The notes beneath the pieces were generated by a model, which saw only the letters and a list, made by a program, of their open reading frames with translations, did not search any database and was not told the DNA's origin. The position numbers and the translations under genes were made by a program. DNA of 64,000 bases from an uncultured Winogradskyella sp. GTDB taxonomy: Bacteria; Bacteroidota; Bacteroidia; Flavobacteriales; Flavobacteriaceae. Location: NCBI GenBank assembly GCA_913055905.1, contig CAJXLB010000001.1, positions 186,001 to 250,000 of the forward strand, in the 5' to 3' direction. This document shows, one piece after another, positions 8,912 through 17,826 of the stretch; the stretch's first letter is position 1; every line of letters begins with the position of its first letter.

Positions 8912-10219
8912 ATGAAACAGCTCCTTTTTTTCATCGTTTTCCCAACTCTGGTGTTTTCACAAACCATAAAAGGCACTTTTTCACCAGCTTCTGATTACAC
9001 CTATGCGTTTTTGTACAATGCAACTCCAGAGGGTGCTAATTATGTAGATCGCGGAAAACTCGATGCCGAAGGACAATTTGAAATAGAATTGGATAGTAGC
9101 TTAGCTCCAGGGATTTATAAAATCGTTTACGCCATTCCGCCAGAAGAAAACAACTTTGACTTTATCTATGATGGAAAAAACTCAGTAGCCTTTACATTTA
9201 ATGCTGATACAGGTGTTTCATTTACAGCGTCAGATGAAAACAAACTCTGGGATTCCTACCTTAAAAGCATGGAAATGGTAAACCAAACTATCAGTAATTA
9301 CTATGCGCAGGGTAAAACAGATGAAGCTGGTTACAAATCTATCTTTAAGGTTGTGGCAGACACCCAAAAAGCCTATGAAGAATCATCTCAAGACATGTTG
9401 GTCTCTGCATTTATAAAAGCAAACCGTCCTTACATTCCCAAAACTTACGAAGACATTGGCACCTATTCCAAAAACTTAAAGGAGCATTATCTGAGCGAGA
9501 TAGATTTCAACAATTATATTTTGCAGAGCTCCTCATTTATTGTGGATCGCGTCATGGCCTACGTTTTTGATATTGTTGTGGACCCAACAGACCAGATTTA
9601 CAAAAGCCACGTAGATGATGTCTCTAATGCCATTGGAGACGACAGTGCCGAAATAAAGACCACACTATTGTATCTGTTATGGCAACGCTTTACAACGATG
9701 GACAACCATGACGTAGCCAATTACATTACAGATACGTACTTGTTGGAGCTCGCCAATGCTACTAACAATAAAGTAATAGCTGAGACTATAAAATCCTATA
9801 AAAACACCTCCATTGGTGCTTTAGCTCCAGACTTTGAAATACAACAGACCGGAAACGGTGGAAACACCAAAATGCTTAGCCAACTTACAGGCTATGATTT
9901 TTATTTACTGGTATTTTGGAGCAGTGGATGTGGTCACTGCCTTGAGGAATTGCCCTTAATAAAAGAATTGATGACCAACTTCCCTAACATAAAAGTAGTA
10001 GCCTACGGCCTAGAAAATTCGGAATATCCATGGTCTGAAGAAATTAAGAACTATCCGAGCTTTGTTCATTCCATTGGTTTGGGCAAATGGGACAACCCTA
10101 CTGTAAGCACTTACGGCATCAATGCCACACCAACTTACTTTTTGTTGGATAAGGACAAAAAAATCATTGCTAAGCCATACGACTATAAGGAAGTAGAAAG
10201 TACCCTTAAGGGTCTATAA
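8912..10219 (+). CDS. TlpA-like thioredoxin-fold protein, exported
   Basis: 435 residues from the ATG at 8912, chosen because MKQLLFFIVFPTLVFSQ forms a signal peptide directly at that start; an in-frame TTG at 8873 would bury it. The N-terminal domain resembles the DUF4369-type domain found ahead of TlpA modules in Bacteroidota. The C-terminal thioredoxin-like domain carries the redox pair CGHC at 340-343 after LVFWSSG, and a cis-Pro region NATPTYFLLD. It probably acts as a periplasmic thiol-disulfide oxidoreductase; the partner is unknown. Its 3' end overlaps the convergent next gene by 14 bases. Confidence 0.85.
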   Translation: MKQLLFFIVFPTLVFSQTIKGTFSPASDYTYAFLYNATPEGANYVDRGKLDAEGQFEIELDSSLAPGIYKIVYAIPPEENNFDFIYDGKNSVAFTFNADTGVSFTASDENKLWDSYLKSMEMVNQTISNYYAQGKTDEAGYKSIFKVVADTQKAYEESSQDMLVSAFIKANRPYIPKTYEDIGTYSKNLKEHYLSEIDFNNYILQSSSFIVDRVMAYVFDIVVDPTDQIYKSHVDDVSNAIGDDSAEIKTTLLYLLWQRFTTMDNHDVANYITDTYLLELANATNNKVIAETIKSYKNTSIGALAPDFEIQQTGNGGNTKMLSQLTGYDFYLLVFWSSGCGHCLEELPLIKELMTNFPNIKVVAYGLENSEYPWSEEIKNYPSFVHSIGLGKWDNPTVSTYGINATPTYFLLDKDKKIIAKPYDYKEVESTLKGL

Positions 10220-10607
10220 TCTCAACATTTGTAATAAAATAATTGGTCTCGCCCTGCCATGGCATGGCCTTATAACGCTCTTTGTATCCCAACTTCACAC
10301 GTTTGCCCTCTGCTTCGGTTAAGTCGTCAATAATACTTTTGTCCAAAACGGAAAATTGCCACAGATTGCCTTCAAGTCCATCGTCTGCTTTACCGGTGCG
10401 CAAACCTCCCATATTAAGCTGACCTTCGTAAGTCTTAAAGATCACTCCCTTCTCACTTAGTTTAATGAGCTGCCCTGCTCTTGTTCCTTCAGAATAGGTC
10501 CAAGAACACATCCATAAGATGAGTGCGCAAACGACTACAATACCAATAAGTAACTTGATAAATAATGATTTCAATTTGGACTTAAAACTGCGCTTAGGCT
10601 CATCCAT
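10206..10607 (-). CDS. Conserved single-span membrane protein of unknown function
   Basis: 133 residues. A basic N-terminus is followed by one hydrophobic helix (about 15-35), then a small extracytoplasmic domain beginning SEGTRAGQLIKLSEKG. Homologues are widespread in Bacteroidota and are often named 6-phosphogluconate dehydrogenase, but none of that enzyme's fold or motifs is present and the length is far too short. It is transcribed toward, and overlaps, the end of the TlpA-like gene. No function can be assigned. Confidence 0.75.
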   Translation of the reverse strand: MDEPKRSFKSKLKSLFIKLLIGIVVVCALILWMCSWTYSEGTRAGQLIKLSEKGVIFKTYEGQLNMGGLRTGKADDGLEGNLWQFSVLDKSIIDDLTEAEGKRVKLGYKERYKAMPWQGETNYFITNVEIIDP

Positions 10608-10649
10608 CTGTCAAGAAATTTAGTTTATATGTCAAGTAAAGATAACGAA

Positions 10650-10684
10650 AACGCCCAGCTAAACAAGCGTTTAAACTGAGCGTT
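10650..10684 (-). terminator. Intrinsic terminator after lipoprotein gene
   Basis: AACGCCCAG (10650-10658) pairs with CTGAGCGTT (10676-10684) with one mismatch and a 17-base loop; on the minus strand it is followed by a T-rich tail. It lies between the lipoprotein gene and the membrane protein gene, both on the minus strand. Confidence 0.55.
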
Positions 10685-10711
10685 TCTTGAAACTAAATAA
10701 CCAACCAAAAT

Positions 10712-11656
10712 TTAGCTTCGTGTATTTGTCCTTGGGTTATCTACCTTTGGTGTTCTTTGTTTTCTTTTTTTAGGTTTACCGTCTTCTGTAACGGTTTTCC
10801 CCTTAGCATTTGTCTGTCGCATATAGGGAATGTAACCTCTTCCGGCAAATTCATAAACCGTTCCAGATATGGTATGATACAATTGTATCCTTCCATCATT
10901 AATAACGCTTAATTCAAAGAATTCATTGTCAAAAAAATCATAATCTAGTGTTAATCTTTTAAGGTAAAAATTCCCTGGAATGTCGGTAACGTTATAGACA
11001 CCTGTATAGTCCCAATAGATGTTAAGTGGATTATTAAAACCGCTATCTTGCGAGCTTCTAAAGGTAGAATCGTTACCTCCTGCTAAAAACTGTAAATAGT
11101 TTTCGTAATCAAATTCATTCAATACGCCATAATTACTGGTATATACTTTCTCCCAAGCTTCATATTCCTGCAGGAAATAATGGATGTTATCATAAAAAAT
11201 AAAGTCGTAATCAAAGGTGTTTCTCTGATAGCCTCTAAGAAAATATGAGGTGTCTGAAAATGGATTATAAAGCTCTATGGTGTTAGCGTTAATTTGATAA
11301 ACATCGAAACTATCATAGCCATCTAAGATGTGATAGGTATCTAGAACACCATTATAGGCGTCGTAATTACCTATGTCTACACCAAAGCCGTTACCTTGGC
11401 TTCCAAATCCTACGAGATTATTATTCGCAAATAAACGCCCATTCCTAAAGGACACCGTAAAAGCAATTTGCAAAAAAGGAACCTCGCCAAACCCTTGCGT
11501 AGCATTAATATCTACATACCACAACTCGTAAGCACTAAGCAACTGATTTACGGAAATCGCTGGGTTTACATCTGCAATGATGACCTCTTCTCTGTAACAA
11601 GAGGTTAATAGACTTGCACTTAAAACTAATCCTAAAATAAATTTAATCGTCTTCAT
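10712..11656 (-). CDS. Putative outer-membrane lipoprotein, unknown function
   Basis: 314 residues. The N-terminus MKTIKFILGLVLSASLLTSC is a lipoprotein signal with lipobox LTSC and Cys20. The mature part is rich in Tyr, Phe, Asn and Asp, suggesting a beta-rich domain, and ends in a basic, Lys/Arg/Pro/Thr-rich tail that looks disordered. I recognise no characterised family; similar lipoproteins occur next to gpsA in flavobacteria. It is divergent from gpsA and a perfect 18-base dyad lies in the shared upstream region. Confidence 0.8.
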   Translation of the reverse strand: MKTIKFILGLVLSASLLTSCYREEVIIADVNPAISVNQLLSAYELWYVDINATQGFGEVPFLQIAFTVSFRNGRLFANNNLVGFGSQGNGFGVDIGNYDAYNGVLDTYHILDGYDSFDVYQINANTIELYNPFSDTSYFLRGYQRNTFDYDFIFYDNIHYFLQEYEAWEKVYTSNYGVLNEFDYENYLQFLAGGNDSTFRSSQDSGFNNPLNIYWDYTGVYNVTDIPGNFYLKRLTLDYDFFDNEFFELSVINDGRIQLYHTISGTVYEFAGRGYIPYMRQTNAKGKTVTEDGKPKKRKQRTPKVDNPRTNTRS

Positions 11657-11700
11657 AATTCAAAAGTTTTAGGGTTCCTGTTTAACTAAAACCAAAACCT

Positions 11701-11718
11701 GTGCCAAATTTTTGGCAC
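11701..11718. promoter_or_regulatory. Perfect palindrome between divergent genes
   Basis: GTGCCAAA TT TTTGGCAC is an 8+2+8 perfect dyad, 45 bases from the lipoprotein start and 72 bases from gpsA. It resembles a dimeric repressor site. It lacks a U run, so it is not a good terminator. Regulator unknown. Confidence 0.45.
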
Positions 11719-11756
11719 ACAGTATTACAACACCTTCATAAGACCTTATTTTTATG

Positions 11757-11764
11757 TATTTTTG
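11757..11764 (+). promoter_or_regulatory. -7 box (TATTTTTG) upstream of gpsA
   Basis: A perfect TAnnTTTG element 26 bases before the gpsA start. A clear TTG at the -33 distance is not seen. Confidence 0.45.
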
Positions 11765-11789
11765 AGAGATACAAAATGTCACTTTTATC

Positions 11790-12791
11790 ATGATGGACTC
11801 CGCAAAATATGCTGTTTTTGGTGCTGGTAGTTGGGCAACCGCCATTGTTAAGATGCTATGTGAAAATTTAGATGAAGTAGGTTGGTATATGCGAAGTGTT
11901 TACACCAAGGAACATATTTTAAAGGAACAGCACAATCCAAGTTATCTGAGTTCAGTTGAGTTTCATACAGAACAACTAAAATTAAGCAACGATATCAATG
12001 AAATGGCTGAGTGGGCAGATGTTTTGTTTTTTGTTATCCCTTCTGCCTTTATGCATTCTGAATTGGAGAAACTCCATGTTGATGTCAAAGACAAGGTTAT
12101 CGTATCTGCCGTTAAAGGAATTATTCCAGAGTCTGGACTTTTGGTCGGCGAACATTTCCATGATATTTATAATGTCCCTTTTGAAAATATTGCAGTGATT
12201 GCCGGACCTTGCCATGCCGAAGAAGTAGCGCTTGAGCGCTTGTCTTATCTTACCATTTCCTGTGCTGACCCTGTGAAAGCCCAAGCCATAGCCAATAGAT
12301 TGTCTAGCTCTTACATTAAAACAAAGATCAGTGATGATATTATTGGTGTTGAATATGCTGTTATGCTCAAAAACATTTATGCTATAGCTGCCGGAATTGC
12401 GCACGGCCTTGGTTATGGTGATAACTTTCAAAGCGTTTTAATGAGTAATGCCATAAGAGAAATGAAGCGTTTTATTAAAAAAATGCACAAAATGAAACGC
12501 AACATTAACAATTCGGCTTATCTAGGGGATTTATTGGTCACAGGCTACTCTGTATTTTCACGAAACCGCATGTTTGGAAATATGATAGGGAAAGGCTATA
12601 CCGTAAAATCTGCTATGATGGAAATGAACATGATTGCAGAAGGCTACTATGCCACCAAAAGTGCTTTTCTTATAAATGAGAAAAACAATAAAAAGACAAG
12701 GCTTCCCATTATAAAAGCCGTTTATGATATTTTATATCTCAATAAGGATCCTAAAAAGGTGTTTGAAAAACTTACCGATAAGTTGGATTAA
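11790..12791 (+). CDS. gpsA: Glycerol-3-phosphate dehydrogenase [NAD(P)+]
   Basis: 333 residues. It reduces dihydroxyacetone phosphate to sn-glycerol 3-phosphate for phospholipid synthesis. The Rossmann motif FGAGSWATA is at about 10-18, the segment AGPCHAEE follows near 140, and the catalytic Lys lies in VMLKNIYAIAAGIAHGLGYGDN with the substrate-binding GDN. Length is typical. Two adjacent ATG codons (11790, 11793) could start it; the first is taken. It ends two bases from the convergent next gene. Confidence 0.95.
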   Translation: MMDSAKYAVFGAGSWATAIVKMLCENLDEVGWYMRSVYTKEHILKEQHNPSYLSSVEFHTEQLKLSNDINEMAEWADVLFFVIPSAFMHSELEKLHVDVKDKVIVSAVKGIIPESGLLVGEHFHDIYNVPFENIAVIAGPCHAEEVALERLSYLTISCADPVKAQAIANRLSSSYIKTKISDDIIGVEYAVMLKNIYAIAAGIAHGLGYGDNFQSVLMSNAIREMKRFIKKMHKMKRNINNSAYLGDLLVTGYSVFSRNRMFGNMIGKGYTVKSAMMEMNMIAEGYYATKSAFLINEKNNKKTRLPIIKAVYDILYLNKDPKKVFEKLTDKLD

Positions 12792-12793
12792 AA

Positions 12794-13189
12794 TTACTTG
12801 ACTAAAACACCATTAGTGTTCATAAGAGGAATTGGCTGAAAGGCCTTTGTATTGATGGTGTTTTTTCTAAACACATAGGTCTTATCGAACATCTGGTTGC
12901 CTTTAAAAAACGTAACCTTAAATTCATTATGTAATGCCAGGACAGCCTCCTGCATGTATTCAATCTTAGCAAAACTTCGAGCCGGGAGCAAGGCAAGTTG
13001 GTGCCTCATCACAGCTGTTTGTTTTGTACTGCTATAGCCTCGTGATACGATTAAAACAGTCTCTAAGTCCTGATCTGAATTGTTAATGATATAGGCATTC
13101 CAATCCATAGTATGATATTCCAAATGCTTCTCTTGCACCACGGCAATAAAAACATCCTTAACTTCCGGAATTGTAATGTCTTTTTTCAA
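12794..13189 (-). CDS. Conserved flavobacterial protein of unknown function
   Basis: 131 residues, soluble, with no signal peptide. The order of strands and short loops (YIINNSD, ETVLIVSRGYSST, ALLPARSFAKIEYM, FKVTFFKG) suggests an all-beta sandwich. It lies three bases after pheS in the same direction and is presumably co-transcribed with it; this linkage probably explains why relatives are sometimes named as phenylalanyl-tRNA synthetase, a name the sequence does not support. Confidence 0.75.
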   Translation of the reverse strand: MKKDITIPEVKDVFIAVVQEKHLEYHTMDWNAYIINNSDQDLETVLIVSRGYSSTKQTAVMRHQLALLPARSFAKIEYMQEAVLALHNEFKVTFFKGNQMFDKTYVFRKNTINTKAFQPIPLMNTNGVLVK

Positions 13190-13192
13190 ATT

Positions 13193-14212
13193 TTAGAGGG
13201 CACTTTTAAACTGCTCCAAGAAACGTACGTCGTTCTCACTTAGAAGTCTAATATCACTGATTTGGTGAAGTAGCAGTGCTATACGGTCAATACCCATCCC
13301 AAATGCAAACCCTGAGTATTCCTTGGAGTCTATACCACAGTTCTCAAGAACATTAGGGTCTACCATACCACAACCCATAATTTCGAGCCAACCTGTCCCC
13401 TTGGTCATTTTATAATCAGTTTCGGTTTCCAAGCCCCAATAAACATCAACCTCAGCACTTGGCTCAGTAAAAGGAAAATAAGACGGTCGTAATCTAATTT
13501 TGGATTTCCCAAACATTTCAGTTGTAAAATACTGTAAGGTTTGTTTTAAGTCGGCAAAGCTAACGTCCTTATCAATGTACAAACCTTCCACCTGATGAAA
13601 AAAACAATGAGAACGGGCTGAGATGGCTTCATTTCTGTAAACCCTTCCCGGTGATATGGTTCTAATTGGTGGTTTGTTGTTTTCCATATACCGCACCTGA
13701 ACGGAGCTAGTATGGGTTCTCAGTAAAATATCTGGATTGGTTTGAATAAAGAAAGTATCCTGCATGTCTCTTGCCGGATGATATTCTGGCAAGTTTAGTG
13801 CTGTAAAATTATGCCAGTCGTCTTCTATCTCTGGGCCTTCACTTACATTAAAACCAATACGGGAAAATATATCTATAATCTGATTCTTTACTATAGAAAT
13901 TGGATGCCTTGCACCTAAAGCTATTGGCTCGCCTGGCCGAGACAAATCGCCATAAACACCATGGTCTTCTTCTGCATTTTCCAAGGCTTCCTTTAAGGAA
14001 TTAACCTTAGCTTCGGCTATGTTCTTAAGCTGATTAATGGTTTGCCCAAACTCTTTTTTTTGTTCGTTTGGAATATTTTTAAATTCCGCAAAGTATTGTT
14101 TAAGCAACCCTTTAGAACCTAAAAACTTTATGCGAAAGGCTTCTACCTCATCTTTAGATTGGGCATTAAATGCTTCGACTTCTGCTATAAGTTCCTGTAA
14201 TTTGTCAATCAT
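13193..14212 (-). CDS. pheS: Phenylalanine--tRNA ligase alpha subunit
   Basis: 339 residues. It is the catalytic subunit of the alpha2-beta2 enzyme that charges tRNA-Phe. The N-terminal coiled-coil arm spans about 1-85. Class II motifs follow: motif 1 around HPISIVKNQI, motif 2 with FHQVEGLYIDK and FPFTEPSAEVD, motif 3 GFAFGMGIDRIALL near the end. The start at 14212 gives a standard N-terminus. The beta subunit (pheT) is not in the window, as is common in Bacteroidota where the two are unlinked. Confidence 0.96.
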   Translation of the reverse strand: MIDKLQELIAEVEAFNAQSKDEVEAFRIKFLGSKGLLKQYFAEFKNIPNEQKKEFGQTINQLKNIAEAKVNSLKEALENAEEDHGVYGDLSRPGEPIALGARHPISIVKNQIIDIFSRIGFNVSEGPEIEDDWHNFTALNLPEYHPARDMQDTFFIQTNPDILLRTHTSSVQVRYMENNKPPIRTISPGRVYRNEAISARSHCFFHQVEGLYIDKDVSFADLKQTLQYFTTEMFGKSKIRLRPSYFPFTEPSAEVDVYWGLETETDYKMTKGTGWLEIMGCGMVDPNVLENCGIDSKEYSGFAFGMGIDRIALLLHQISDIRLLSENDVRFLEQFKSAL

Positions 14213-14252
14213 GATGTAAAATACTGCGTTTATGGTCGATAGAAAACGAACG

Positions 14253-14260
14253 CAAATTTA
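14253..14260 (-). promoter_or_regulatory. -7 box upstream of pheS
   Basis: Minus-strand TAAATTTG matches TAnnTTTG 40 bases before the pheS ATG; the nearest TTG is 27 bases upstream, longer than usual. Confidence 0.4.
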
Positions 14261-14267
14261 AAAAATC

Positions 14268-14624
14268 TTAGTCTATATAGTCCATTTCAACAAAATAGTT
14301 CACAATAGCTTCTTTCATTAAGACACTTTGCTCACCAGCTTTTAGAAAAGGCAATTGGGCTTTTACTTTATAATGTGGCCAGCCATCTTCATCAACATAA
14401 TCGAACTCATAAAAGCCATAAGGCTCCAATAGCTTGCAAATAGCTATGTGCATTAAATCCAACTTTTGGTCTTTTTTAAACGTACAATGTAACTGACCCA
14501 ACTCTTGGACACCAATGAGATAAATAATGGCATCGAGGTCCAGCGTATCGCCATCTGCAAACTGATTGGATAATTTTTCAACTACCAATTCCCAGCGTTC
14601 CTTTAATTGAATGTCCCTAGCCAT
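14268..14624 (-). CDS. Conserved hypothetical protein
   Basis: 118 residues, acidic and soluble with no signal or membrane segment. Mixed alpha/beta content is likely; the centre (ELGQLHCTFKKDQKLDLMHIAICKLLEPYGFYEF) is the conserved-looking part, followed by a DEDGWPHY turn. I recognise no characterised family. It is a separate unit with its own promoter, upstream of pheS on the same strand. Confidence 0.75.
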   Translation of the reverse strand: MARDIQLKERWELVVEKLSNQFADGDTLDLDAIIYLIGVQELGQLHCTFKKDQKLDLMHIAICKLLEPYGFYEFDYVDEDGWPHYKVKAQLPFLKAGEQSVLMKEAIVNYFVEMDYID

Positions 14625-14659
14625 AATTTTATTGTGAATAGAACCGTTATTATATGAAA

Positions 14660-14692
14660 CAAATTTAATTTATATTTCCACTATAGTACCAA
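14660..14692 (-). promoter_or_regulatory. Bacteroidota-type promoter
   Basis: Minus-strand TTG (14692-14690), 22-base spacer, TAAATTTG (14667-14660). It fits the flavobacterial consensus and drives the gene starting at 14624. Confidence 0.6.
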
Positions 14693-14721
14693 TTTTACCA
14701 TAATTAAACGTCAAAATATCC

Positions 14722-15246
14722 ATGAACATAATTGATATTATTTTAGGATCTCTCTTATTATTTGGACTTATTAGAGGTCTTTTTAAAGGGTTGTTTGTAG
14801 AAGTAGCATCGCTTTTGGCTTTAGTTTTGGGTATTTTTGGCGCCATTCATTTTAGCTATTTCGCAGCAGGTTTTTTGGAAACCAAATTTGATTGGGACGA
14901 AAGCATGTTGAACATAGTAGCCTTTGCTATAACCTTTGTGGTTATCGTTTTGGCCATTGGCCTTGCCGGAAAAGCTCTTACCAAACTCGCGGATTTTGCG
15001 GCATTAGGTTTGCTAAACCGATTCTTGGGAGCAGCCTTTGGCGTCCTTAAGGTTGGATTGATCTTAAGTGTTATCCTTATTGTATTTAAGAGGATAAACG
15101 CCACTATACCCTATTTTGAGGAAAAAGATATTGAGGATAGTATCTTATTTGAACCTGTGGAATCCCTAGCGACTATCATCTTTCCAGCAGTGATTAAGAG
15201 TGATTCTGAAATTGAAAAGGACAGTGGCCAGGATAAAATGCCTTAG
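14722..15246 (+). CDS. CvpA family membrane protein
   Basis: 174 residues. Four hydrophobic segments (about 3-28, 30-50, 63-84, 100-125) with the CvpA signature GLIRGLFKGLFVEVASL at the start and a conserved GLLNRFLGAAFGVLK segment. The C-terminus is acidic and cytoplasmic. The family was named for colicin V production and is linked to envelope integrity; the molecular role is unsettled. The last four bases overlap the convergent carbonic anhydrase gene. Confidence 0.88.
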   Translation: MNIIDIILGSLLLFGLIRGLFKGLFVEVASLLALVLGIFGAIHFSYFAAGFLETKFDWDESMLNIVAFAITFVVIVLAIGLAGKALTKLADFAALGLLNRFLGAAFGVLKVGLILSVILIVFKRINATIPYFEEKDIEDSILFEPVESLATIIFPAVIKSDSEIEKDSGQDKMP

Positions 15247-15881
15247 TCTAGATCTAATGTGAAAATTTCGCCTAAATCAGCTGCGCTGTCCATAGATACG
15301 TTTAAATCTTTGATAATACCGTCGAGTTTGTACACCCAGCCATGAATTTGTAAGCCCGTATTATCTTTCCATGCTTTTTGAACAATTGAGGTTTTGGCTA
15401 AATCAAAAACTTGTGCCTTAACGTTGAGTTCTACAAGCCTATCAAACCGTTTTTTGTCGTCCTTTATTCTTTTCAATTCTTTGCTATTGTTATTGTAGAC
15501 TTCTTTAATATTTCTAATCCATTTATTTATAAGGCCAATAGACTTATTTTCCATGGCGGCCTTAACCCCTCCGCAACCATAGTGCCCGCAAACTATAACA
15601 TGCTTAACTTTTAAATGGTTAACAGCATAGTCTAACACGCTCAACATATTCATGTCTGTATGCACCACCATATTTGCGATATTGCGATGCACGAACAGTT
15701 CGCCAGGACGTGTGCAGGTAATCTCATTAGCAGGAACTCGACTGTCTGCACATCCAATCCATAACACAGGTGGCGTTTGGCCAATAGCCAGATTTTCAAA
15801 ATAACTCTCGTCCTTTTTCTTCATCTTCTCAACCCATTTTTTGTTGTTGGCTAAGAGTTTTTCGTAATAGGAACTGCTCAT
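15243..15881 (-). CDS. Beta-class carbonic anhydrase
   Basis: 212 residues from the ATG at 15881. An upstream in-frame start would overlap the SulP gene and adds no family-like sequence. It interconverts CO2 and bicarbonate. Zinc ligands are Cys44 in CADSRVP, His100 and Cys103 in HYGCGG; the catalytic Asp46-Arg48 pair is present. No signal peptide, so cytoplasmic. It starts four bases after the SulP stop, so the two are an operon, and the pairing suggests that bicarbonate moved by SulP is used or buffered by this enzyme. Confidence 0.93.
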   Translation of the reverse strand: MSSSYYEKLLANNKKWVEKMKKKDESYFENLAIGQTPPVLWIGCADSRVPANEITCTRPGELFVHRNIANMVVHTDMNMLSVLDYAVNHLKVKHVIVCGHYGCGGVKAAMENKSIGLINKWIRNIKEVYNNNSKELKRIKDDKKRFDRLVELNVKAQVFDLAKTSIVQKAWKDNTGLQIHGWVYKLDGIIKDLNVSMDSAADLGEIFTLDLD

Positions 15882-15885
15882 GGAC

Positions 15886-17754
15886 TTATGATTTATATTT
15901 ATCTTCAACATTTGCGTTAATCCAGAGAATGGCCTTTTCAAATGTTTTAAAAATGTGGTCTTCTCCAAGCAAATTTGGAATGATTTTTATGCGCTCCATC
16001 ATATAGCGTGGTTGCTTTAAGAGATTCACAAAAATGACTTTAACATTCCGCTTCTTCAGGTTTAACAACATATCTTCCATAGCATACAGCCCTGATTGGT
16101 CCATATATTGCATTCTGCCTAATCGCATTATTACAACCGATGCTGTATCAGGAATTTGCACACTCAACGCCTGAAAATCGCTCGTAGAACCAAAAAACAA
16201 GGGCCCGTTGATATGTTTTATAAAAACTTCTTCCTTGAATTTTTGCGGAAAATCCAATTCATCGGCCCAAATGGTTTCCTTTATAGACTTGACGCTACTA
16301 CGCTGGCCTGTAATATTTCCTATTTTTTTCATAAACATCAAAGACGCAATAACCAAACCAATACCAACAGCATAAATTAAGTCCCAAAAGGTAGAAAGGG
16401 TAAGCACTATGAGCATAACCATAACTTCCGAACTCAATTTTAAAGGTCCCAAAGAGATATCTCTTGGTAAGCTTGGTATAGCCTTAAGGCCTTTATAATC
16501 CATAACATCAATACCAACGGTAACTAAAATTCCGGCAAGGACTGCAGCTGGTATTTGGGACGCAATCGGCGCAAAAAGCATCATTATTATTAAGAGTACC
16601 AACCCAGCAATCATCCCAGATAATTTTGTTTTACCACCAGCTTTAATATTTACTACCGTTCGTATCGTTGCTCCTGCTCCAGGTATACCACCAAAAAAAG
16701 CAGCTATACTATTGCCTATCCCTTGACCCACCAATTCCTTATTTGGCTTATGTTTGGTTTTGGTCATATTATCTGCAACAACACTTGTAAGCAATGAATC
16801 TATAGCTCCCAAAATGGCCAAGGTAAGCGCAGTGAAAACATAAGGAGAAATTGAAGATAATCTTATTTCTCCAAAGATATCTAGATTAGGTTGCGGAATG
16901 CCTGAAGGTATTTCATCAATGGTTCTGTAATCTAAGTTAAACGCTACAGCTGCTGTTGAAACCACTATTAACGCCACGAGAGAGCTGGGAACTTTGGTTG
17001 TAATTCGCTTAAAGCCAAAAACAATTATAATAGTTGCTAATGCTAGAGCCAATTCAAGTATGTTCAAACTTTTTAGGGCTCTCGGCAGAACCCGCAAAGC
17101 TCCTATAGTTCCGGAAGCGCTATTGGCAGCTAAGGATTGGGATTCTTTTAAAATTGCTTCATCAGTGATTTCATCGGCACGTTTAATCGTTTCCTCAAAA
17201 TTCTCAATGACCAAGATTCCTTCGCCGGCTTCCTCCTTTAATATATCTTGCAACAATACTTCCTCTGCCTGCGGCTTAAATTGTTCAACAAATGCTTTAT
17301 CTTCTTTTGGGTAGTAACCCATAGCAGGTAGAATTTGTGTTATGATTATAATCAAGCCAATGGCTGTCATAAAACCAGAAACAACAGGATAGGGAATATA
17401 CCTTATATATTCGCCCAACTTTAAAACTCCAAGAGAGATTTGGATAACACCTGCCAACAAGAACACAAGTAATATAGAGGGAAGCGCCTTATCTACATCA
17501 CCTTCATTGGCTGCTACCATACCTGCAACAACAATCATACTTACAGCAGTCATAGGAGCTGTTGGGCCAGAAATCTGTGTGTTTGTCCCACCAAATAATG
17601 CAGCAAAAAAACTTATAAAAATCGCACCATAGAGCCCTGCTGTAGGTCCTAAACCAGATGACACTCCAAAAGCTAGAGCGAGCGGGAGCGCAACAATACC
17701 AGCCGTAAGACCTCCAAAGGCATCACCTCTGAGGTTACTGAAGAATTTTTTCAT
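15886..17754 (-). CDS. SulP family anion transporter with STAS domain, putative bicarbonate transporter
   Basis: 622 residues. The N-terminal SulP core starts GDAFGGLTAGIVALPLALAFG (10-30) and has NTQISGPTAPMT at 58-69, a typical substrate-site region, then many membrane helices. A charged insert at about 147-228, rich in Glu and Lys, interrupts the core between helices. The STAS domain occupies roughly 510-610. SulP proteins move sulfate, bicarbonate or related anions. The operon with a carbonic anhydrase points to bicarbonate, as in BicA-like systems, but sulfate cannot be excluded. It lies 72 bases after batE on the same strand. Confidence 0.9.
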   Translation of the reverse strand: MKKFFSNLRGDAFGGLTAGIVALPLALAFGVSSGLGPTAGLYGAIFISFFAALFGGTNTQISGPTAPMTAVSMIVVAGMVAANEGDVDKALPSILLVFLLAGVIQISLGVLKLGEYIRYIPYPVVSGFMTAIGLIIIITQILPAMGYYPKEDKAFVEQFKPQAEEVLLQDILKEEAGEGILVIENFEETIKRADEITDEAILKESQSLAANSASGTIGALRVLPRALKSLNILELALALATIIIVFGFKRITTKVPSSLVALIVVSTAAVAFNLDYRTIDEIPSGIPQPNLDIFGEIRLSSISPYVFTALTLAILGAIDSLLTSVVADNMTKTKHKPNKELVGQGIGNSIAAFFGGIPGAGATIRTVVNIKAGGKTKLSGMIAGLVLLIIMMLFAPIASQIPAAVLAGILVTVGIDVMDYKGLKAIPSLPRDISLGPLKLSSEVMVMLIVLTLSTFWDLIYAVGIGLVIASLMFMKKIGNITGQRSSVKSIKETIWADELDFPQKFKEEVFIKHINGPLFFGSTSDFQALSVQIPDTASVVIMRLGRMQYMDQSGLYAMEDMLLNLKKRNVKVIFVNLLKQPRYMMERIKIIPNLLGEDHIFKTFEKAILWINANVEDKYKS

Positions 17755-17826
17755 AGGTTTATTATAACAGCCAAAATATACAGACTTTTTTCGAGTCTGG
17801 CATATAACATTCGGAATAGGGTAGTC

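Noticed and set aside
10206-10607. 6-phosphogluconate dehydrogenase
   Set aside because: A name in circulation for relatives; the protein is 133 residues with one membrane helix and no dehydrogenase motif.
15882-15968. Longer N-terminus for the carbonic anhydrase
   Set aside because: It would overlap the SulP coding end and adds no conserved residues; the ATG at 15881 fits the family.
17781-17800. Stem-loop CAGACT...AGTCTG between batE and the SulP gene as a terminator
   Set aside because: Only six pairs and no clean U run, so read-through from the bat operon into sulP remains possible.
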